Shown here: piece by piece, positions 46,660-60,531 of the stretch | Layout: every line of letters starts with the position of its first letter | Numbering within the stretch: position 1 is the first letter of the stretch | NCBI RefSeq assembly: GCF_002849715.1 | Contig: NZ_CP018863.1 | Location: forward strand, 3,596,001 to 3,660,000 | From: Arthrobacter crystallopoietes | GTDB taxonomy: Bacteria; Actinomycetota; Actinomycetes; Actinomycetales; Micrococcaceae | Length of the DNA: 64,000 nucleotides | Reading direction: 5' to 3' | Translations under genes and position numbers: made by a program | Notes under the pieces: model-generated | Told to the model about the DNA's origin: nothing | The model's database searches: none | What the model saw: only the letters and a program-made list of their open reading frames with translations

Positions 46660-49600
46660 GAGGCGGTAAACGTCCAAGGTCGTACGGGATTGCCCATCCA
46701 GTAGCTCGCCGCGGGCACGGTCTCGCCCCGCATCACCAGGGAAGCCGGGCCAACGGTGGCGCCGTCGGCAAGGGAAGCGGCCGGCAGGATGACTCCGTGC
46801 GGACCCATGGTGGCGCCGGCTGCGAGTTCCACCGTATCAATGCTCATGATCCGGTCGTGGAACAAGTGCGTCTGGACCACGCAGCCGCGGTTGACCGTGG
46901 AGCCGTCCCCGAGGCTGACCAGATCCGCCTCGGGCAGCCAGTAGCTCTCGCACCAGACGCCATGGCCGATCTTCGCGCCCAGCGCCCGCAGCCACCAGAC
47001 CAACGCCGGGGTGCCGGCAGCGGCGCGGCCGAACCAGGGCGCGCTGACCAGTTCCACGAAGGTATCCACCACTTCGTTCCGCCAGATGAACGAGCTCCAC
47101 AGCGGATGCTCGCCGGACTTGATCCGCCCCACCAGCAGCCACTTGGCCAGTACCGAGCTGCCGGCCGCGGCGGCACCGGCCAGCATGAGGACCAGGCCGC
47201 CGGCGAGGGCGGCCACGAGGTAGCCGTAGGTTCCGGCCAGCCAGTCGAAGACCGCGAGCACCACCAGGGCCAGCGCCACGGTGACGGCCACCGGAACAAA
47301 ACGGCACAGTTCCCAGAGTGTGCGCGCCAGCTTCAGCCTCGCCGGAGGGGCGAAGGTACGGCTGGAATCCGCTTCGATGGAGGTCCGGCGCAGGCGTACC
47401 GGCGGGCTGCCCAGCCAGGACGAACCGGCCTTGGCTTTCGACGGCGTGGCGGACAGGACGGCAACCAGCGAGTTCTTCGGCACGCGCCGTCCGGCCGCGG
47501 TCATGCCCGAATTGCCCAGGAAGGAACGCTTGCCGATCTTGGCCGGGGCGATCTTCATCCACCCGCCACCAAGTTCATACGAGGCCACCATCGTGTCGTC
47601 CGCCAGAAAAGCGCCCTCGCCGATGGTGGTCATTTTGGGCACCAGCAGCACGGTGGAGGCCTCTACGTTGCGCCCGACCTTTGCGCCCAGCAGGCGCAGC
47701 CAGACGGGGGTAAACAGGCTCGCGTAGATGGGAAAGAGGATGTCGCGCGCCATGTCCAGCACACGTTCGGTGGCCCAGACCTGCCAGCCCACCCGGCTGC
47801 GTACCCGGTGGTAGCCCTCCTTAACACCGAGCCCCAGCAGGCGGACCGTAACGAGGACGAGTACCAGGTTGGCCAGGAACCAGACCAACGCCGCCGCCGG
47901 CACGGCGGCAAGCAACGGCACCAACGCGGCCCACAAACTGGTGTTGCCGGGCACCAGGAAAATAACGACGGCGACCGCGGCCGCCGCGGCGGCGAACGGG
48001 ATAAGAGCCAGGGCCGAGGAGGCCAGGGGGTAGAAGATGCTCCACCACGGGCTCGATTTTGCCGGCGGTTCCGGCCACGCGTGCTTGGACTTGCCGGTGC
48101 GTTCGGCAGGCGAGCCGGAGAAATTCAGGCCGGCCTTGACCTTGCCGGTGACCGCGGAGCCGGGCTCCACGGTGGCGCCGGCGCCGATGCTCGTGCCGGG
48201 CATGAGCGTACTGCGCGCGCCGATGGTGGCCCCGGCCCCCACGCTGATGGCGCCGATATGGACCTTGTCGCCGTCGAGCCACCAGCCGGAGAGATCTACC
48301 TCGGGTTCAACGGACGCTCCGCGGCCGAGCGTGAGCAGGCCGGTCACCGGCGGTACCGAGTGCAGATCCACGTCCCGGCCGATGTCGGCCCCGAGAGCCC
48401 GCGCGTAGTACGGGACGAAGGGGGCACTGGCGAGGGAGACGGCCGATGCCATGTCCGCGATCTGTTCGGCCAGCCACAAGCGCAGATGTACCCGGCCCGA
48501 GCGCGGGTAGGTGCCGGGCCGGATCCGGTGCAGCAGCAGCCGGGCGGAGAGCACGGAAATGGCCATCCGCCCCGGCGGGCTGACAAAGACGGCCCAGCTG
48601 GCAAGGACCCACCACCAGGACAAGGTCGGCGCCGCCGTCAGCACGCCCAGGAGGGACAGCGAGTTGTTGAGGATCATCAGGTACGTCAGCCAGCGCATGC
48701 CGACCAGGACAATCAGCGGGATGCCCATCAATGTCTGAAAGATCTGGCTCTTGCGCTGGGTGCGCCGGACCTGGCGTTCCTTCGGCTCGGCCTGCACGCC
48801 GTCCGGAACGGACTGGCGCGCGGCCTCGATGAGGGCGCCGATGCGCGGGTGGGCGTAGATCTCGGACACGGCAATGGTGGGGTACCGGACCCGCAGGGCC
48901 GACACGAGCTGGGCTGCAGCCAGCGAGCCCCCGCCGCTGGCGAAGAAGTCCGCATCCAGCGAGGCGACGGGCAGGCCAAGCACCGAGCTCCACTGTTCCG
49001 CAATCCAGCCGGCGTCCGCCTCCAGCTGCAGCTCGCCTTCGCCGTGGGCCGGCTCGGAGCCCGGCAGCGGCCAGGGCAGCGCGTTGCGGTCCACCTTGCC
49101 GCTGGTCTTGGTGGGCAGGGTGTCGACGACGGCCAGCAGCGGGATCAACGGAGCCGGCAACCGGCCGGCCAACAGCCCGCGGGCGCTGTCGACGTCGTAA
49201 TCAACGGGCGCGGCCAGATAGCCGACCAGGATCTGGTTGCCCGCGGCGGTGGTCTTCACTGCGGCGGCCGCGCCGGATACGCCGGGCAGGGCCTGCAGGG
49301 CGCTGTCCACTTCGCCGAGTTCAATCCTCCGGCCGCCGAGCTTGACCTGCTCATCCGCCCGGCCGACAAAGAGCAGACCGGCCGGATCATAGGTGACCAG
49401 GTCGCCGCTGCGGTAGGCGCGTTCCCAGCCGAGGGACGGCATCGGCGCGTACTTCTCCGCGTCCTTGGCCGGATCGAGGTAGCGGGCCAGGCCCACGCCG
49501 CCGATGATCAGCTCGCCCGTGCCGCCCTCGGCGACCGGAACGCCGTCGGCATCCACCACGGCCAGATCCCAGCCGTCCAGCGGCAGGCCGATCCGCACCG

Positions 49601-50561
49601 GACCGTCCCCGCCCAGCGGCGCGGCGCAGGCTACCACGGTTGCTTCCGTGGGGCCGTAGGTGTTCCAGACTTCGCGGTCCTCCACTGCCAGCCGGCGGGC
49701 CAGCTCCGGCGGGCAGGCTTCGCCGCCGAAGATGAGCAGGCGGACATTCTCGAGGGCCTCGGCCGGCCACAGCGCGGCCAGGGTCGGCACCGTGGAAACG
49801 GCCGTAATCCCGCGGCTCATCAGCCAAGGGCCCAGGTCCATGCCGCTGCGGACCAGGGAGCGCGGCGCAGGCACCAGGCAGGAGCCGTGCCGCCAGGCGA
49901 GCCACATTTCCTCACAGGAGGCGTCGAAGGCCACCGAGAGCCCGGCCAGTACCCGGTCCTGCGGACCCAACGGCTCAGCCGGCAGGAAGATCCGGGCCTC
50001 GGCGTCCACGAAGGCGGCGGCCGACCGATGGGTGACGGCAACGCCCTTCGGTGTGCCCGTGGAGCCCGAGGTGAAGATCACCCAGGCGTCGTCCGTCAGC
50101 TCGGCCGGCCGGGGGTCCGGGAACGGCGCTGGCCGCTCCGGCGAGGTGACGATTTCGCCGTCGGCCTTCAGAATGCCGGCCACTTTGGCCTCGCTGAAAA
50201 CCAGCCGTGCGCGTTCATCTGGGTCATCCGCGTCGACCGGGACGTAGGCCGCGCCGATGTACAGGGTCGCGAGAATGCTGACATACAGTTCGCGCGTGCC
50301 GGAAGGAATCCGGATGCCCACCTTGTCGCCCGCCCCGAGCCCGGCCTCATGCAGCAGCTTCGCCTGCCGCCGGACGGCCTCCAGCAGTTCGGCGTAGCTC
50401 AGGGGCTGCTGCCCATCGTCCAGCGCCGAAGCGTCCGGGTAGGCCTCCGCGCTCGCCGTCAGGATGTCCATCAGGGTGCGGGGCGGGGGAGTGCTGCCGG
50501 CACCGGGCAGCTGGGGATCATGCACAATCACTTGAACACCATCGCCAATCAAGGTGAACAA
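46656..50561 (-). CDS. Pls/PosA-like single-module peptide synthetase with six membrane helices
   Basis: A 1301-residue protein. Adenylation domain, residues ~30-495: A3 FTSGSTGTPKGVAVTH at 163, A5 NTYGPTEATVV at 300, A8 GRADEQVKLGGRRIELGEVD near 400, A10 Lys489. Carrier domain ~515-585 with FFASGGGSLAAAQL, Ser546 being the pantetheine site. Then six membrane helices (about 613-632, 648-666, 842-870, 876-908, 1088-1110, 1114-1144) alternate with three soluble left-handed beta-helix acyltransferase-like domains. There is no condensation or thioesterase domain. Size and order match epsilon-poly-lysine synthetase Pls (~1319 residues), which makes isopeptide homopolymers. Specificity residues read D213 A214 E217 T257 I277 G279 T301 V309 V310 K489; Glu217 would suit a basic amino acid. 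The actual substrate is unknown. Confidence 0.92.
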
Positions 50562-50603
50562 GAGGTGGCCTACCGGCCGGTACCGGACCGAAAGTGGCGA
50601 AGC

Positions 50604-51569
50604 TTACGGAATCAGCAGGAGCTTGCCAGTGGTGCGGCGCGACTCCAGGTCGGAGTGCGCCTGTCCCGCCTCGGCCAGCGGGTAGCTCGCGCCCACCCGG
50701 ATCTTGAGCGAACCGTCCAGGACGGCGGCGAAAAGCTCCTCCGAGCGCCAGCGGCGTTCTTCCGCGGTGAGCAGGTGGTCGGCCAGCTTGGGCCGCGTCA
50801 CGAACAGCGAGCCGGCCGCGTTCAGCCGCTGCAGGTCGAACGGCGGAACCTGGCCGGAAGCGCCCCCGAAGAGCACCAACGTGCCGCGGGTCCGCAGGCT
50901 GGCGAGCGAGCCTTCAAACGTATCCTTGCCCACGCCGTCGTACACCACGTCCACACCGGTGCCGCCGGTCAGCTCGCGCACCTGATCCGCGAAGCCGTCG
51001 TAGCGCAGCACTTCGTCCGCTCCTGCTTCCCGTGCCAGCTTTTCCTTTTCATCGCTGGAGACCGTGGTGATGACCCGGGCACCCTTGGCCTTGAGCAGCT
51101 GGGTCAGGACCAGGCCTACGCCGCCGGCTCCAGCGTGCGTCAGTACGGTCTGGCCGGACTGGACCTTGAAGCTCGAATTGATCAGATAGTGCGCCGTCAT
51201 GCCCTGGAGCGGAATGGCCGCGGCCGTCTCGTCGCTGACCCCGTCCGGGACAGGCAGGGCGCCCTCCTCGTCGACGAGCGCATACTGCGCGTAGCCGGCG
51301 CGCGCCTCGGAGGTGGCCACCCGGTCGCCGGCGGCAAAACCCGTGACGCCCTCCCCGCAGGCTTCGACGGTGCCGGCGATCTCGCTGCCCGGGGTGAAGG
51401 GGAACCGGACCTTGTACACGCCGCTGCGCTGATAGGTGTCGATGAAGTTCACGCCCGCGGCCGCAACCTTGACCAGCAGCTGGCCCGGGCCCGGGGTGGG
51501 GATCCGGACTTCCTGCAGCTGCATATCCTCGGGTCCTCCGGGCGCTTCGACAACTATTGCTTGGGCCAT
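50604..51569 (-). CDS. Zinc-independent quinone oxidoreductase-like (MDR superfamily)
   Basis: A 321-residue NADPH-dependent oxidoreductase. The start MAQAIVVEAPGGPEDMQLQE has AGGAGG ten bases upstream; an upstream TTG is less likely. GVNFIDTYQRSGVYKVRFPF and FTPGSEIAGTVEACGEGVTG mark the QOR family. The Rossmann motif is HAGAGGVGLVLTQLLKAKGA, and DVVYDGVGKDTFEGSLASL follows. Structural zinc cysteines are absent. It precedes the Pls-like gene by 42 bases on the same strand and may share its transcript, but it has no obvious part in polymer synthesis. Divergent from argC. Confidence 0.87.
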   Translation of the reverse strand: MAQAIVVEAPGGPEDMQLQEVRIPTPGPGQLLVKVAAAGVNFIDTYQRSGVYKVRFPFTPGSEIAGTVEACGEGVTGFAAGDRVATSEARAGYAQYALVDEEGALPVPDGVSDETAAAIPLQGMTAHYLINSSFKVQSGQTVLTHAGAGGVGLVLTQLLKAKGARVITTVSSDEKEKLAREAGADEVLRYDGFADQVRELTGGTGVDVVYDGVGKDTFEGSLASLRTRGTLVLFGGASGQVPPFDLQRLNAAGSLFVTRPKLADHLLTAEERRWRSEELFAAVLDGSLKIRVGASYPLAEAGQAHSDLESRRTTGKLLLIP

Positions 51570-51675
51570 GGCGTGTGGTCCTCCTGTAATCAACCGCGCA
51601 CGCGCGTGCGGCGGCAGTTAGACTGGCGTTTTCGCGCACCCGCACTCTCCGTTGCAGGCGCTCGTTTCATCGTAT

Positions 51676-51713
51676 CGTGCATAATTATGACTCCCTATGA
51701 ATAAGTTTTCCTG
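51676..51713 (+). promoter_or_regulatory. Two adjacent ArgR operator (ARG box) sequences at argC
   Basis: 51696-51713 matches 14 of 18 positions of WNTGAATWWWWATTCANW (TATGAATAAG...). 51676-51693, centred on CATAATTATG, matches about 12. The two lie 20 bases apart and abut the argC -10 box, the arrangement expected for ArgR-arginine repression. argR itself is in the operon. Confidence 0.7.
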
Positions 51714-51719
51714 TATAGT
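51714..51719 (+). promoter_or_regulatory. Putative leaderless -10 box for argC
   Basis: TATAGT lies six bases before the argC ATG and directly downstream of the ARG boxes. Confidence 0.6.
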
Positions 51720-51725
51720 GACCTT

Positions 51726-52757
51726 ATGACTTTTTCGGTAGCTGTTTCCGGTGCCAGTGGCTATGCCGGCGGAGAAGTGCTCCGCCTGCTGGCCAGCCAT
51801 CCAGAGGTCTCCATCGGGGCCATCACGGCGCACAGCAATGCCGGTTCCCGATTGGGTGCGCTCCAGCCGCATCTGCATTCCCTGGCCGAGCGTGAGCTGA
51901 CGGAAACCACCGTGGAAAACCTGGCCGGGCACGACGTCGTCTTCCTGGCGCTGCCGCACGGTGCCAGTGCGGAGATCGCGGCCAAGCTGCCCGAAGAAAC
52001 CCTGGTGATCGACGCCGGAGCGGACCACCGGCTGGAAGACCCGCTCGTGTGGGAGAAGTTCTACGGCACGGTCCATGCCGGCACCTGGCCCTACGGCCTG
52101 CCCGAACTGCCGGGCCACCGCGAACGCCTGCGCGAGGCCAAGCGGATCGCCGTGCCGGGCTGCTATCCCACCAGTTCACTGCTCGCCCTGACGCCGGGCT
52201 TCAGCGCCGGCCTGCTGGAGACCCAGGACGTGGTCATCGTTGCCGCGTCGGGGACTTCCGGGGCGGGCAAATCCGTGAAGGTCAACCTGCTGGGCTCCGA
52301 GGTCATGGGCGGCATGAGCCCGTACGGCGTAGGCGGCGGCCACCGGCACACGCCCGAAATCGAGCAGGGCCTGTCCGCTGCCGCCGGCGAAAATGTCCAG
52401 GTTTCCTTCACTCCCACGCTCGCGCCGATGAGCCGCGGCATCCTGGCCACGGCCACGGCCCGGGTCAAGCCGGGGACCGACGCCGCAGCGCTGCGCCGCG
52501 CCTGGGCCGAGGCCTACGCGGACGAGGCTTTTGTGCACCTGCTCCCGGAGGGCCAGTGGCCGCACACCAAGTCGGTCCAGGGCTCCAACCACGTAGCCAT
52601 GCAGCTCGCCTTCGACGAGCATGCCGGCCGCGTGATCGTCAGCTGCGCCATCGACAACCTGACCAAGGGCACCGCCGGCGGCGCTGTCCAGTCCATGAAC
52701 ATCGCCCTCGGTCTTGAGGAGACCGCCGGCCTGACCCACCAGGGAGTAGCACCGTGA
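51726..52757 (+). CDS. argC: N-acetyl-gamma-glutamyl-phosphate reductase
   Basis: A 343-residue NADPH-dependent reductase, third step of arginine synthesis. [20 protein letters not shown] is the nucleotide-binding start. The active-site cysteine is in [13 protein letters not shown] near residue 146. [19 protein letters not shown] and [13 protein letters not shown] are also typical. No Shine-Dalgarno precedes the ATG. First gene of a nine-kilobase arginine operon with ARG boxes overlapping its promoter. The stop overlaps argJ (GTGA). Confidence 0.97.
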   Translation: MTFSVAVSGASGYAGGEVLRLLASHPEVSIGAITAHSNAGSRLGALQPHLHSLAERELTETTVENLAGHDVVFLALPHGASAEIAAKLPEETLVIDAGADHRLEDPLVWEKFYGTVHAGTWPYGLPELPGHRERLREAKRIAVPGCYPTSSLLALTPGFSAGLLETQDVVIVAASGTSGAGKSVKVNLLGSEVMGGMSPYGVGGGHRHTPEIEQGLSAAAGENVQVSFTPTLAPMSRGILATATARVKPGTDAAALRRAWAEAYADEAFVHLLPEGQWPHTKSVQGSNHVAMQLAFDEHAGRVIVSCAIDNLTKGTAGGAVQSMNIALGLEETAGLTHQGVAP

Positions 52758-53905
52758 GCGTCACCGCTGCACAAGGTTTCCGCGCCGCAGGCGTGACCGC
52801 CGGGCTGAAGGCCTCCGGCAACCCGGACGTGGCCCTGGTGGTCAACGACGGTCCCGCCAAATCGGCCGCCGCGGTTTTCACCTCCAACCGGGTGGCCGCC
52901 GCCCCTGTCCATTGGTCCCGGCAGGCGATCAGCGACGGCCGGGCGGACGCCGTGATCCTCAACTCCGGCGGGGCCAATGCCTGCACCGGCCCCGAAGGCT
53001 TCCAGAACACCCACAGCACCGCGGAGAAAACGGCCGCGCTGCTGGGCGTTTCCGCCTCCGATGTGGTGGTGTGCTCCACCGGGCTGATCGGCGAGCAGCT
53101 GCCCATGGACAAGCTGCTTCCCGGCGTCGAGGCTGCCGCGGCGGCCCTGAACAACGACGGCGGCGCTGACGCCGCCACCGCGATCATGACCACCGACAGC
53201 GTGGCCAAGCAGTCGCGGTTCGACGGCGCGGGCTACGTGATCGGCGGCATGGCCAAGGGCGCCGGCATGCTGGCCCCCGGCCTGGCCACCATGCTCGTGG
53301 TCATCACCACCGATGCCCACGTCGAGGCCCCCGCCCTGGACATGGCGCTGCGCGAGGCCACCCGGGTGACCTTCGACCGGACGGATTCGGACGGCTGCAT
53401 GTCCACCAATGACACCGTGGTCCTGCTGGCCTCCGGTGCCTCCGGCGCGGTGCCGGACCTGGCCCAATTCAGTGCCGGACTGACCACGGTGTGCGCAGAC
53501 CTGGCCCGGCAGCTGATTACCGACGCCGAGGGTGCCAGCCACGACATCGCCGTCACCACCATCAACGCCGCGTCCGAACGGGACGCCGAAGTTGTCAGCC
53601 GTGCGGTCGCCCGGTCCAACCTGTTCAAGACCGCCATCTTCGGCAAGGACCCGAACTGGGGCCGGGTGCTCTCCGCCGTCGGCACCACCGACGCGGCCTT
53701 TGAGCCGGACCAGCTGAACGTCACCATGAACGGCGTGCAGGTCTGCCGCAACGGTGGCGTGGGGGACTCCCGCGACCTGGTGGATCTGGAAGCCCGCGAG
53801 GTCATCGTGATGATCGACCTGAACGCCGGCGATAAGTCCGCCACCATCTGGACCAACGACCTCACGCACGAATACGTGCACGAGAACTCCGCGTACTCGA
53901 GCTGA
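52754..53905 (+). CDS. argJ: Bifunctional glutamate N-acetyltransferase/ornithine acetyltransferase
   Basis: A 383-residue enzyme recycling the acetyl group from acetylornithine to glutamate. The self-cleavage site is the A-T bond in [16 protein letters not shown] near residue 182; the threonine becomes the N-terminal nucleophile of the beta chain. [25 protein letters not shown] and [20 protein letters not shown] are family signatures. Starts at GTG overlapping argC. Its presence indicates the cyclic acetyl pathway, and no argE is needed. Confidence 0.96.
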   Translation: MSVTAAQGFRAAGVTAGLKASGNPDVALVVNDGPAKSAAAVFTSNRVAAAPVHWSRQAISDGRADAVILNSGGANACTGPEGFQNTHSTAEKTAALLGVSASDVVVCSTGLIGEQLPMDKLLPGVEAAAAALNNDGGADAATAIMTTDSVAKQSRFDGAGYVIGGMAKGAGMLAPGLATMLVVITTDAHVEAPALDMALREATRVTFDRTDSDGCMSTNDTVVLLASGASGAVPDLAQFSAGLTTVCADLARQLITDAEGASHDIAVTTINAASERDAEVVSRAVARSNLFKTAIFGKDPNWGRVLSAVGTTDAAFEPDQLNVTMNGVQVCRNGGVGDSRDLVDLEAREVIVMIDLNAGDKSATIWTNDLTHEYVHENSAYSS

Positions 53906-53912
53906 GGAACCG

Positions 53913-54821
53913 ATGAACACGATGCTTGTAGCCCAGGACAAGGCGGGCACGCTGATTGAAGCGCTGCCGTGGATCCAGCGCTTCGCCGGGACCACCATGG
54001 TCATCAAGTACGGCGGCAACGCCATGGTCAACGACGAGCTGCGCCGGGCTTTCGCCGAGGACATCGTCTTCCTGCACCACGTGGGCATCAAGCCCGTGGT
54101 GGTGCACGGCGGCGGCCCGCAGATCAACGCCATGCTCTCCAAGCTCGGCATCGAGTCCGAGTTCAAGGGCGGCCTGCGGGTGACCACGCCGGAGGCCATG
54201 GACGTGGTCCGGATGGTGCTCACCGGCCAGGTGGGCCGGGAACTGGTCGGCCTGATCAACTCGCACGGCCCGTACGCCGTCGGGCTTTCGGGTGAAGACG
54301 GTGGGCTGCTGCAGGCCGTGCGCACCAGCACGGTGGTGGACGGTGCAGAAGTGGATCTGGGCCTCGTGGGCGAAGTGGTCGGCGTGAACCCCTCCGCCAT
54401 CCTGGACCTGCTCGAGGCCGGCCGGATCCCGGTGATCTCCACCGTGGCCCCGGAGATCACCAACGACGGCGAAGGCACCAACCAGGTGCTGAATGTCAAC
54501 GCGGATACCGCCGCGGCTGCGGTGGCCGATGCCCTGCACGCGTCGCGCCTGGTGATCCTGACCGACGTCGAGGGTCTGTACGCCAACTGGCCGGACAAGT
54601 CCTCGCTGATCTCCTCGCTGACCGCCTCCGAGCTGCGGGACCTGCTGCCCAAGCTCGAGTCCGGCATGATCCCCAAGATGGAAGCCTGCCTCAAGGCGGT
54701 CGACGGGGGAGTGGAGCGCGCCGCGGTGGTCGACGGCCGGATGGCGCACTCGATCCTGCTTGAAATCTTTACGGCTGCCGGCATCGGCACCCAGGTTGTT
54801 CCGGACGGAGACGAGAAATGA
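53913..54821 (+). CDS. argB: Acetylglutamate kinase
   Basis: A 302-residue amino acid kinase. [15 protein letters not shown] holds the phosphate-binding lysine and glycines. [33 protein letters not shown] and [17 protein letters not shown] are typical. An N-terminal segment before KYGGNA ([20 protein letters not shown]) fits the arginine-sensitive hexameric type, so feedback inhibition is likely. It follows argJ by seven bases and overlaps argD by four. Confidence 0.96.
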   Translation: MNTMLVAQDKAGTLIEALPWIQRFAGTTMVIKYGGNAMVNDELRRAFAEDIVFLHHVGIKPVVVHGGGPQINAMLSKLGIESEFKGGLRVTTPEAMDVVRMVLTGQVGRELVGLINSHGPYAVGLSGEDGGLLQAVRTSTVVDGAEVDLGLVGEVVGVNPSAILDLLEAGRIPVISTVAPEITNDGEGTNQVLNVNADTAAAAVADALHASRLVILTDVEGLYANWPDKSSLISSLTASELRDLLPKLESGMIPKMEACLKAVDGGVERAAVVDGRMAHSILLEIFTAAGIGTQVVPDGDEK

Positions 54822-56152
54822 GCGAGGCAATCCAACAGGCAACACCACAGCCGGCGGCCGGCTCGGCAGCGGAGCTGGCCAGCCTCGACGGGCTGCACAA
54901 CCAGGAACTGCTGGCCCGCTACAACCAGTCCCTGATGGGCGTGTTCGGCACGCCGCAGCGCGTGCTGGTCCGCGGCAACGGCTGCACCGTCTGGGACGCC
55001 GACGGCAAGGAATACCTGGACCTGCTCGGCGGCATCGCCGTGAACGCACTGGGCCATGCGGATCCGTTCATCACCAGCATCATCTCCAGCCAGCTATCCA
55101 CGCTGGGCCATATTTCCAACTTCTTCACCAGCCCGACGCAGATCGCGCTGGCCGAAAAGCTGCTGGAGCTGGCGCAGGCTCCGGCCGGTTCCAAGGTCTT
55201 CTTCGCCAATTCCGGTACCGAGGCCAACGAGGCGGCCTTCAAACTGGCCCGCCGCAACTCCACCGCCACGCGGAAGCGGATCATCGCCCTGGACGGCGCC
55301 TTCCACGGCCGGACCATGGGCGCCCTGGCACTGACGGCCAAGCAGGCCTACCGGGAACCTTTCGAGCCCCTGCCCGGCGGGGTGGAGCACATCCCCTTCG
55401 GCGATGTGGATGCCCTGCGGACCGCGGTCGACGGAACCGTTGCCGCCGTCGTTCTTGAGCCGATCCAGGGCGAAGTGGGCGTACGTCCGCTGCCGGCCGG
55501 GTACCTCAAGGCCGCCCGCGAAATCACCCGCGAGGCCGGCGCTCTGCTGATCCTGGACGAAGTCCAGACCGGCGTGGGACGCACCGGCAACTGGTTCGCC
55601 TACCAGGGCAGCGTGGCCGGCGGCGAGGACATCCTGCCGGACGCCATCACCCTGGCCAAGGGCCTCGGCGGCGGGTTCCCCATCGGCGCCATGGTGACGT
55701 TCGGCGAGCAGGTTTCCACCCTGCTGACCGCCGGACAGCACGGCACCACCTTCGGCGGCAACCCCGTGGCGACGGCCGCCGCCCTGGCCACGCTGCACTC
55801 GATCGAGTCGCGGCAGCTGCTGCAGCATGCGAACGACGTCGGCGCGCAGCTTCGTGCCGCGCTGGCCGGTATCGACGGCGTCACCGAGGTCCGCGGCGAG
55901 GGCCTGCTGATCGGCTTCGACCTGGCCGAGGAGATCGCCGCACCGGCCGTCCGTGCCGCGCTGGAGGCCGGATTCATCATCAACAACCCCGGTCCGCGCA
56001 CGCTGCGTTTGGCTCCGCCGCTGATCCTCACCGGCACGCAGGCCGAGGCCTTCATCCAGGCGCTGCCCGCCATTCTGGCGGCCGCCGCCGAAACTGCGGC
56101 CGCGGCCAACTCCGCCGACCCCAACACCGATGCCCAGAAGGACACACCATGA
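54818..56152 (+). CDS. argD: Acetylornithine aminotransferase
   Basis: A 444-residue class III PLP aminotransferase. [53 protein letters not shown] and the PLP lysine in [18 protein letters not shown] are all present. [14 protein letters not shown] closes the active site. The N-terminal ~30 residues and C-terminal ~30 residues are Ala-rich extensions. It overlaps argB and argF by four bases each. Confidence 0.96.
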   Translation: MSEAIQQATPQPAAGSAAELASLDGLHNQELLARYNQSLMGVFGTPQRVLVRGNGCTVWDADGKEYLDLLGGIAVNALGHADPFITSIISSQLSTLGHISNFFTSPTQIALAEKLLELAQAPAGSKVFFANSGTEANEAAFKLARRNSTATRKRIIALDGAFHGRTMGALALTAKQAYREPFEPLPGGVEHIPFGDVDALRTAVDGTVAAVVLEPIQGEVGVRPLPAGYLKAAREITREAGALLILDEVQTGVGRTGNWFAYQGSVAGGEDILPDAITLAKGLGGGFPIGAMVTFGEQVSTLLTAGQHGTTFGGNPVATAAALATLHSIESRQLLQHANDVGAQLRAALAGIDGVTEVRGEGLLIGFDLAEEIAAPAVRAALEAGFIINNPGPRTLRLAPPLILTGTQAEAFIQALPAILAAAAETAAAANSADPNTDAQKDTP

Positions 56153-57111
56153 TCCGCCACTTCCTCAAAGACACCGACCTGAGCCCGGCCGAACAGCTCT
56201 CGGTGCTGGACCTGGCGGCGCAGCTGAAGGAGTCGCCCTACCTGTACCAGCCGTATGCCGCGGACGGTGCCGGGCGCAAGACCGTGGCGGTGATTTTCGA
56301 CAAGACCTCCACCCGGACCCGGCTATCCTTCGCCACCGGCGTGGCGGATCTGGGCGGTGTGCCGCTGATCATCAATCCGGGCGAATCCCAGATGGGCCAC
56401 AAGGAATCCATTTCGGACACCGTCAAGGTCCTGGAGCGCATGGTCTCGACCGTGGTCTGGCGGACCTACGCCCACTCCGGACTTGAGGAAATGGCCGCCA
56501 TCTCACGGGTGCCGGTAATCAACTCGCTCTCCGACGACTACCACCCGTGCCAGCTGCTGGCGGACCTGCTCACCATCAGGGAGCACAAGGGCGAGGTCGC
56601 CGGCTTGACCATGACGTACCTGGGGGATGCGGCCAACAACATGGCCAACTCCTACCTGCTGGCCGGCGTCACGGCGGGCATGCATGTGCGCATCGGCGGA
56701 CCCGCCGGCTACCTGCCCGCTGCCGCCGTCGTCGCCGAAGCCGAAGCGCGTGCCGCGGAAACCGGCGGCTCCGTGCTGGTCACCTCCGATGCGGCCGAGG
56801 CCCTGGCGGGGACCGACGTTGTCGCCACCGACACCTGGGTCAGCATGGGCCAGGAAGAGGAAAAGGCCCAGCGGCTGGAGCTGTTCAGGGACTACGCGGT
56901 GGATGCGGCCGCGATGAAGCTGGCCGCGCCGGACGCCATTGTGCTGCACTGCCTGCCGGCCTACCGCGGCTACGAGATCGCGGCCGATGTGATCGACGGC
57001 GACCAGTCCGTGGTGTGGGACGAGGCCGAGAACCGGCTGCACGCGCAGAAGGCGCTGATGGCCTGGTTGATGGACAAGGCCGGCCTGGCGCCGCTGCAGA
57101 AGATTTCTTGA
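56149..57111 (+). CDS. argF: Ornithine carbamoyltransferase
   Basis: A 320-residue enzyme joining ornithine and carbamoyl phosphate to citrulline. Carbamoyl-phosphate loop [12 protein letters not shown] is near residue 49. [18 protein letters not shown] and the ornithine loop [12 protein letters not shown] follow; the catalytic cysteine is in [12 protein letters not shown] near residue 267. ATGA overlap with argD. Anabolic role is given by its place in the operon. Confidence 0.96.
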   Translation: MIRHFLKDTDLSPAEQLSVLDLAAQLKESPYLYQPYAADGAGRKTVAVIFDKTSTRTRLSFATGVADLGGVPLIINPGESQMGHKESISDTVKVLERMVSTVVWRTYAHSGLEEMAAISRVPVINSLSDDYHPCQLLADLLTIREHKGEVAGLTMTYLGDAANNMANSYLLAGVTAGMHVRIGGPAGYLPAAAVVAEAEARAAETGGSVLVTSDAAEALAGTDVVATDTWVSMGQEEEKAQRLELFRDYAVDAAAMKLAAPDAIVLHCLPAYRGYEIAADVIDGDQSVVWDEAENRLHAQKALMAWLMDKAGLAPLQKIS

Positions 57112-57134
57112 AGGCGCTGAAGGAACACCCGGCC

Positions 57135-57656
57135 GTGACCAGCATGCCCACCACCAAGACCGCCCGCCAGGCCCGCATCACCGCGATCCTGACCGGACAG
57201 TCCGTGCGTTCGCAGGCGGAGCTCGCGGCCCTGCTCGCCGCCGAAGGCGTCCAGGTGACGCAGGCAACCCTGTCCCGGGACCTGGTGGAACTTGGTGCGG
57301 TGCGCGTGCGCAGCCAGGACGGCGCGCTGGTCTACGCCGTCAGGTCCGAGGGCGGAGAACGCGCCCCGCAGGCCGGCATTACCCAAGAGATCCTGGACGC
57401 TCGCCTGGCCAAACTGTGCGCGGACCTGCTGGTCACCGCCGAGGCCTCCGGCAACCTGGTGGTCTTGCGCACTCCGCCCGGCGCCGCGAACTTCCTGGCC
57501 CTGGCCATCGACCATTCCGTCATGCCCTCCGTGCTGGGCACCATCGCCGGCGACGATACCGTCCTGCTGGTGACACGGGACCCCGACGGCGGCGCCGACC
57601 TGGCCGCCCGCTTCCTGCAGTTTGCGGATGAACCTGCCCGCAACAGCCAGACCTGA
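57135..57656 (+). CDS. argR: Arginine repressor
   Basis: A protein of about 173 residues. The N-terminal winged helix is visible: [40 protein letters not shown] and [12 protein letters not shown]. The C-terminal arginine-binding oligomerisation domain has [18 protein letters not shown] and [19 protein letters not shown] at 57135 chosen, with GAAGGA upstream. A TTG at 57108 overlapping the argF stop and an ATG at 57144 are alternatives. It should bind the boxes at 51676-51713 and repress its own operon. Confidence 0.93.
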   Translation: MTSMPTTKTARQARITAILTGQSVRSQAELAALLAAEGVQVTQATLSRDLVELGAVRVRSQDGALVYAVRSEGGERAPQAGITQEILDARLAKLCADLLVTAEASGNLVVLRTPPGAANFLALAIDHSVMPSVLGTIAGDDTVLLVTRDPDGGADLAARFLQFADEPARNSQT

Positions 57657-57696
57657 AAACGTACCAACCCTGCAAACCATTAGGAGCACACCCCAA

Positions 57697-60329
<2,633 letters not shown>

Positions 60330-60347
60330 CCGCCGCGAAAACCAGCC

Positions 60348-60398
60348 AACGACGTCGGATCCGCACCTGCAGCGAAAAGGTGCGGATCCGACGTCGTT
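60348..60398 (+). terminator. Long terminator after argH
   Basis: A perfect 21-pair stem (AACGACGTCGGATCCGCACC... with complement) around a nine-base GCAGCGAAA loop, 18 bases after the argH stop. One of the longest perfect stems in the window. Confidence 0.9.
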
Positions 60399-60448
60399 CT
60401 GTGCCCTTTGGTAGGCGTGTTTATGCCCTCCGGACCTTCCCTGAAAGC

Positions 60449-60470
60449 GAAGTTACCGGCCGGTAACTTC
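60449..60470 (+). promoter_or_regulatory. 22-bp perfect palindrome, probable operator
   Basis: GAAGTTACCGG is followed at once by its exact reverse complement. With no loop it is more like a repressor dimer site (TetR-type operators often look like this) than a terminator. It lies 62 bases before the START-domain gene, next to a TAGTTT -10 candidate at 60482. Confidence 0.6.
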
Positions 60471-60531
60471 GGTCTTTGGGGTAGTTTGTGAAACAGAGAT
60501 GCAGCCGGAGCGCCGAGCCGAGGAAGTGACG

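Noticed and set aside
46797..51704. A 1635-codon open frame on the + strand opposite the Pls-like gene
   Set aside because: It mirrors the codon bias of the high-GC gene on the other strand, shows no recognisable domain, and the opposite strand encodes a complete known architecture.
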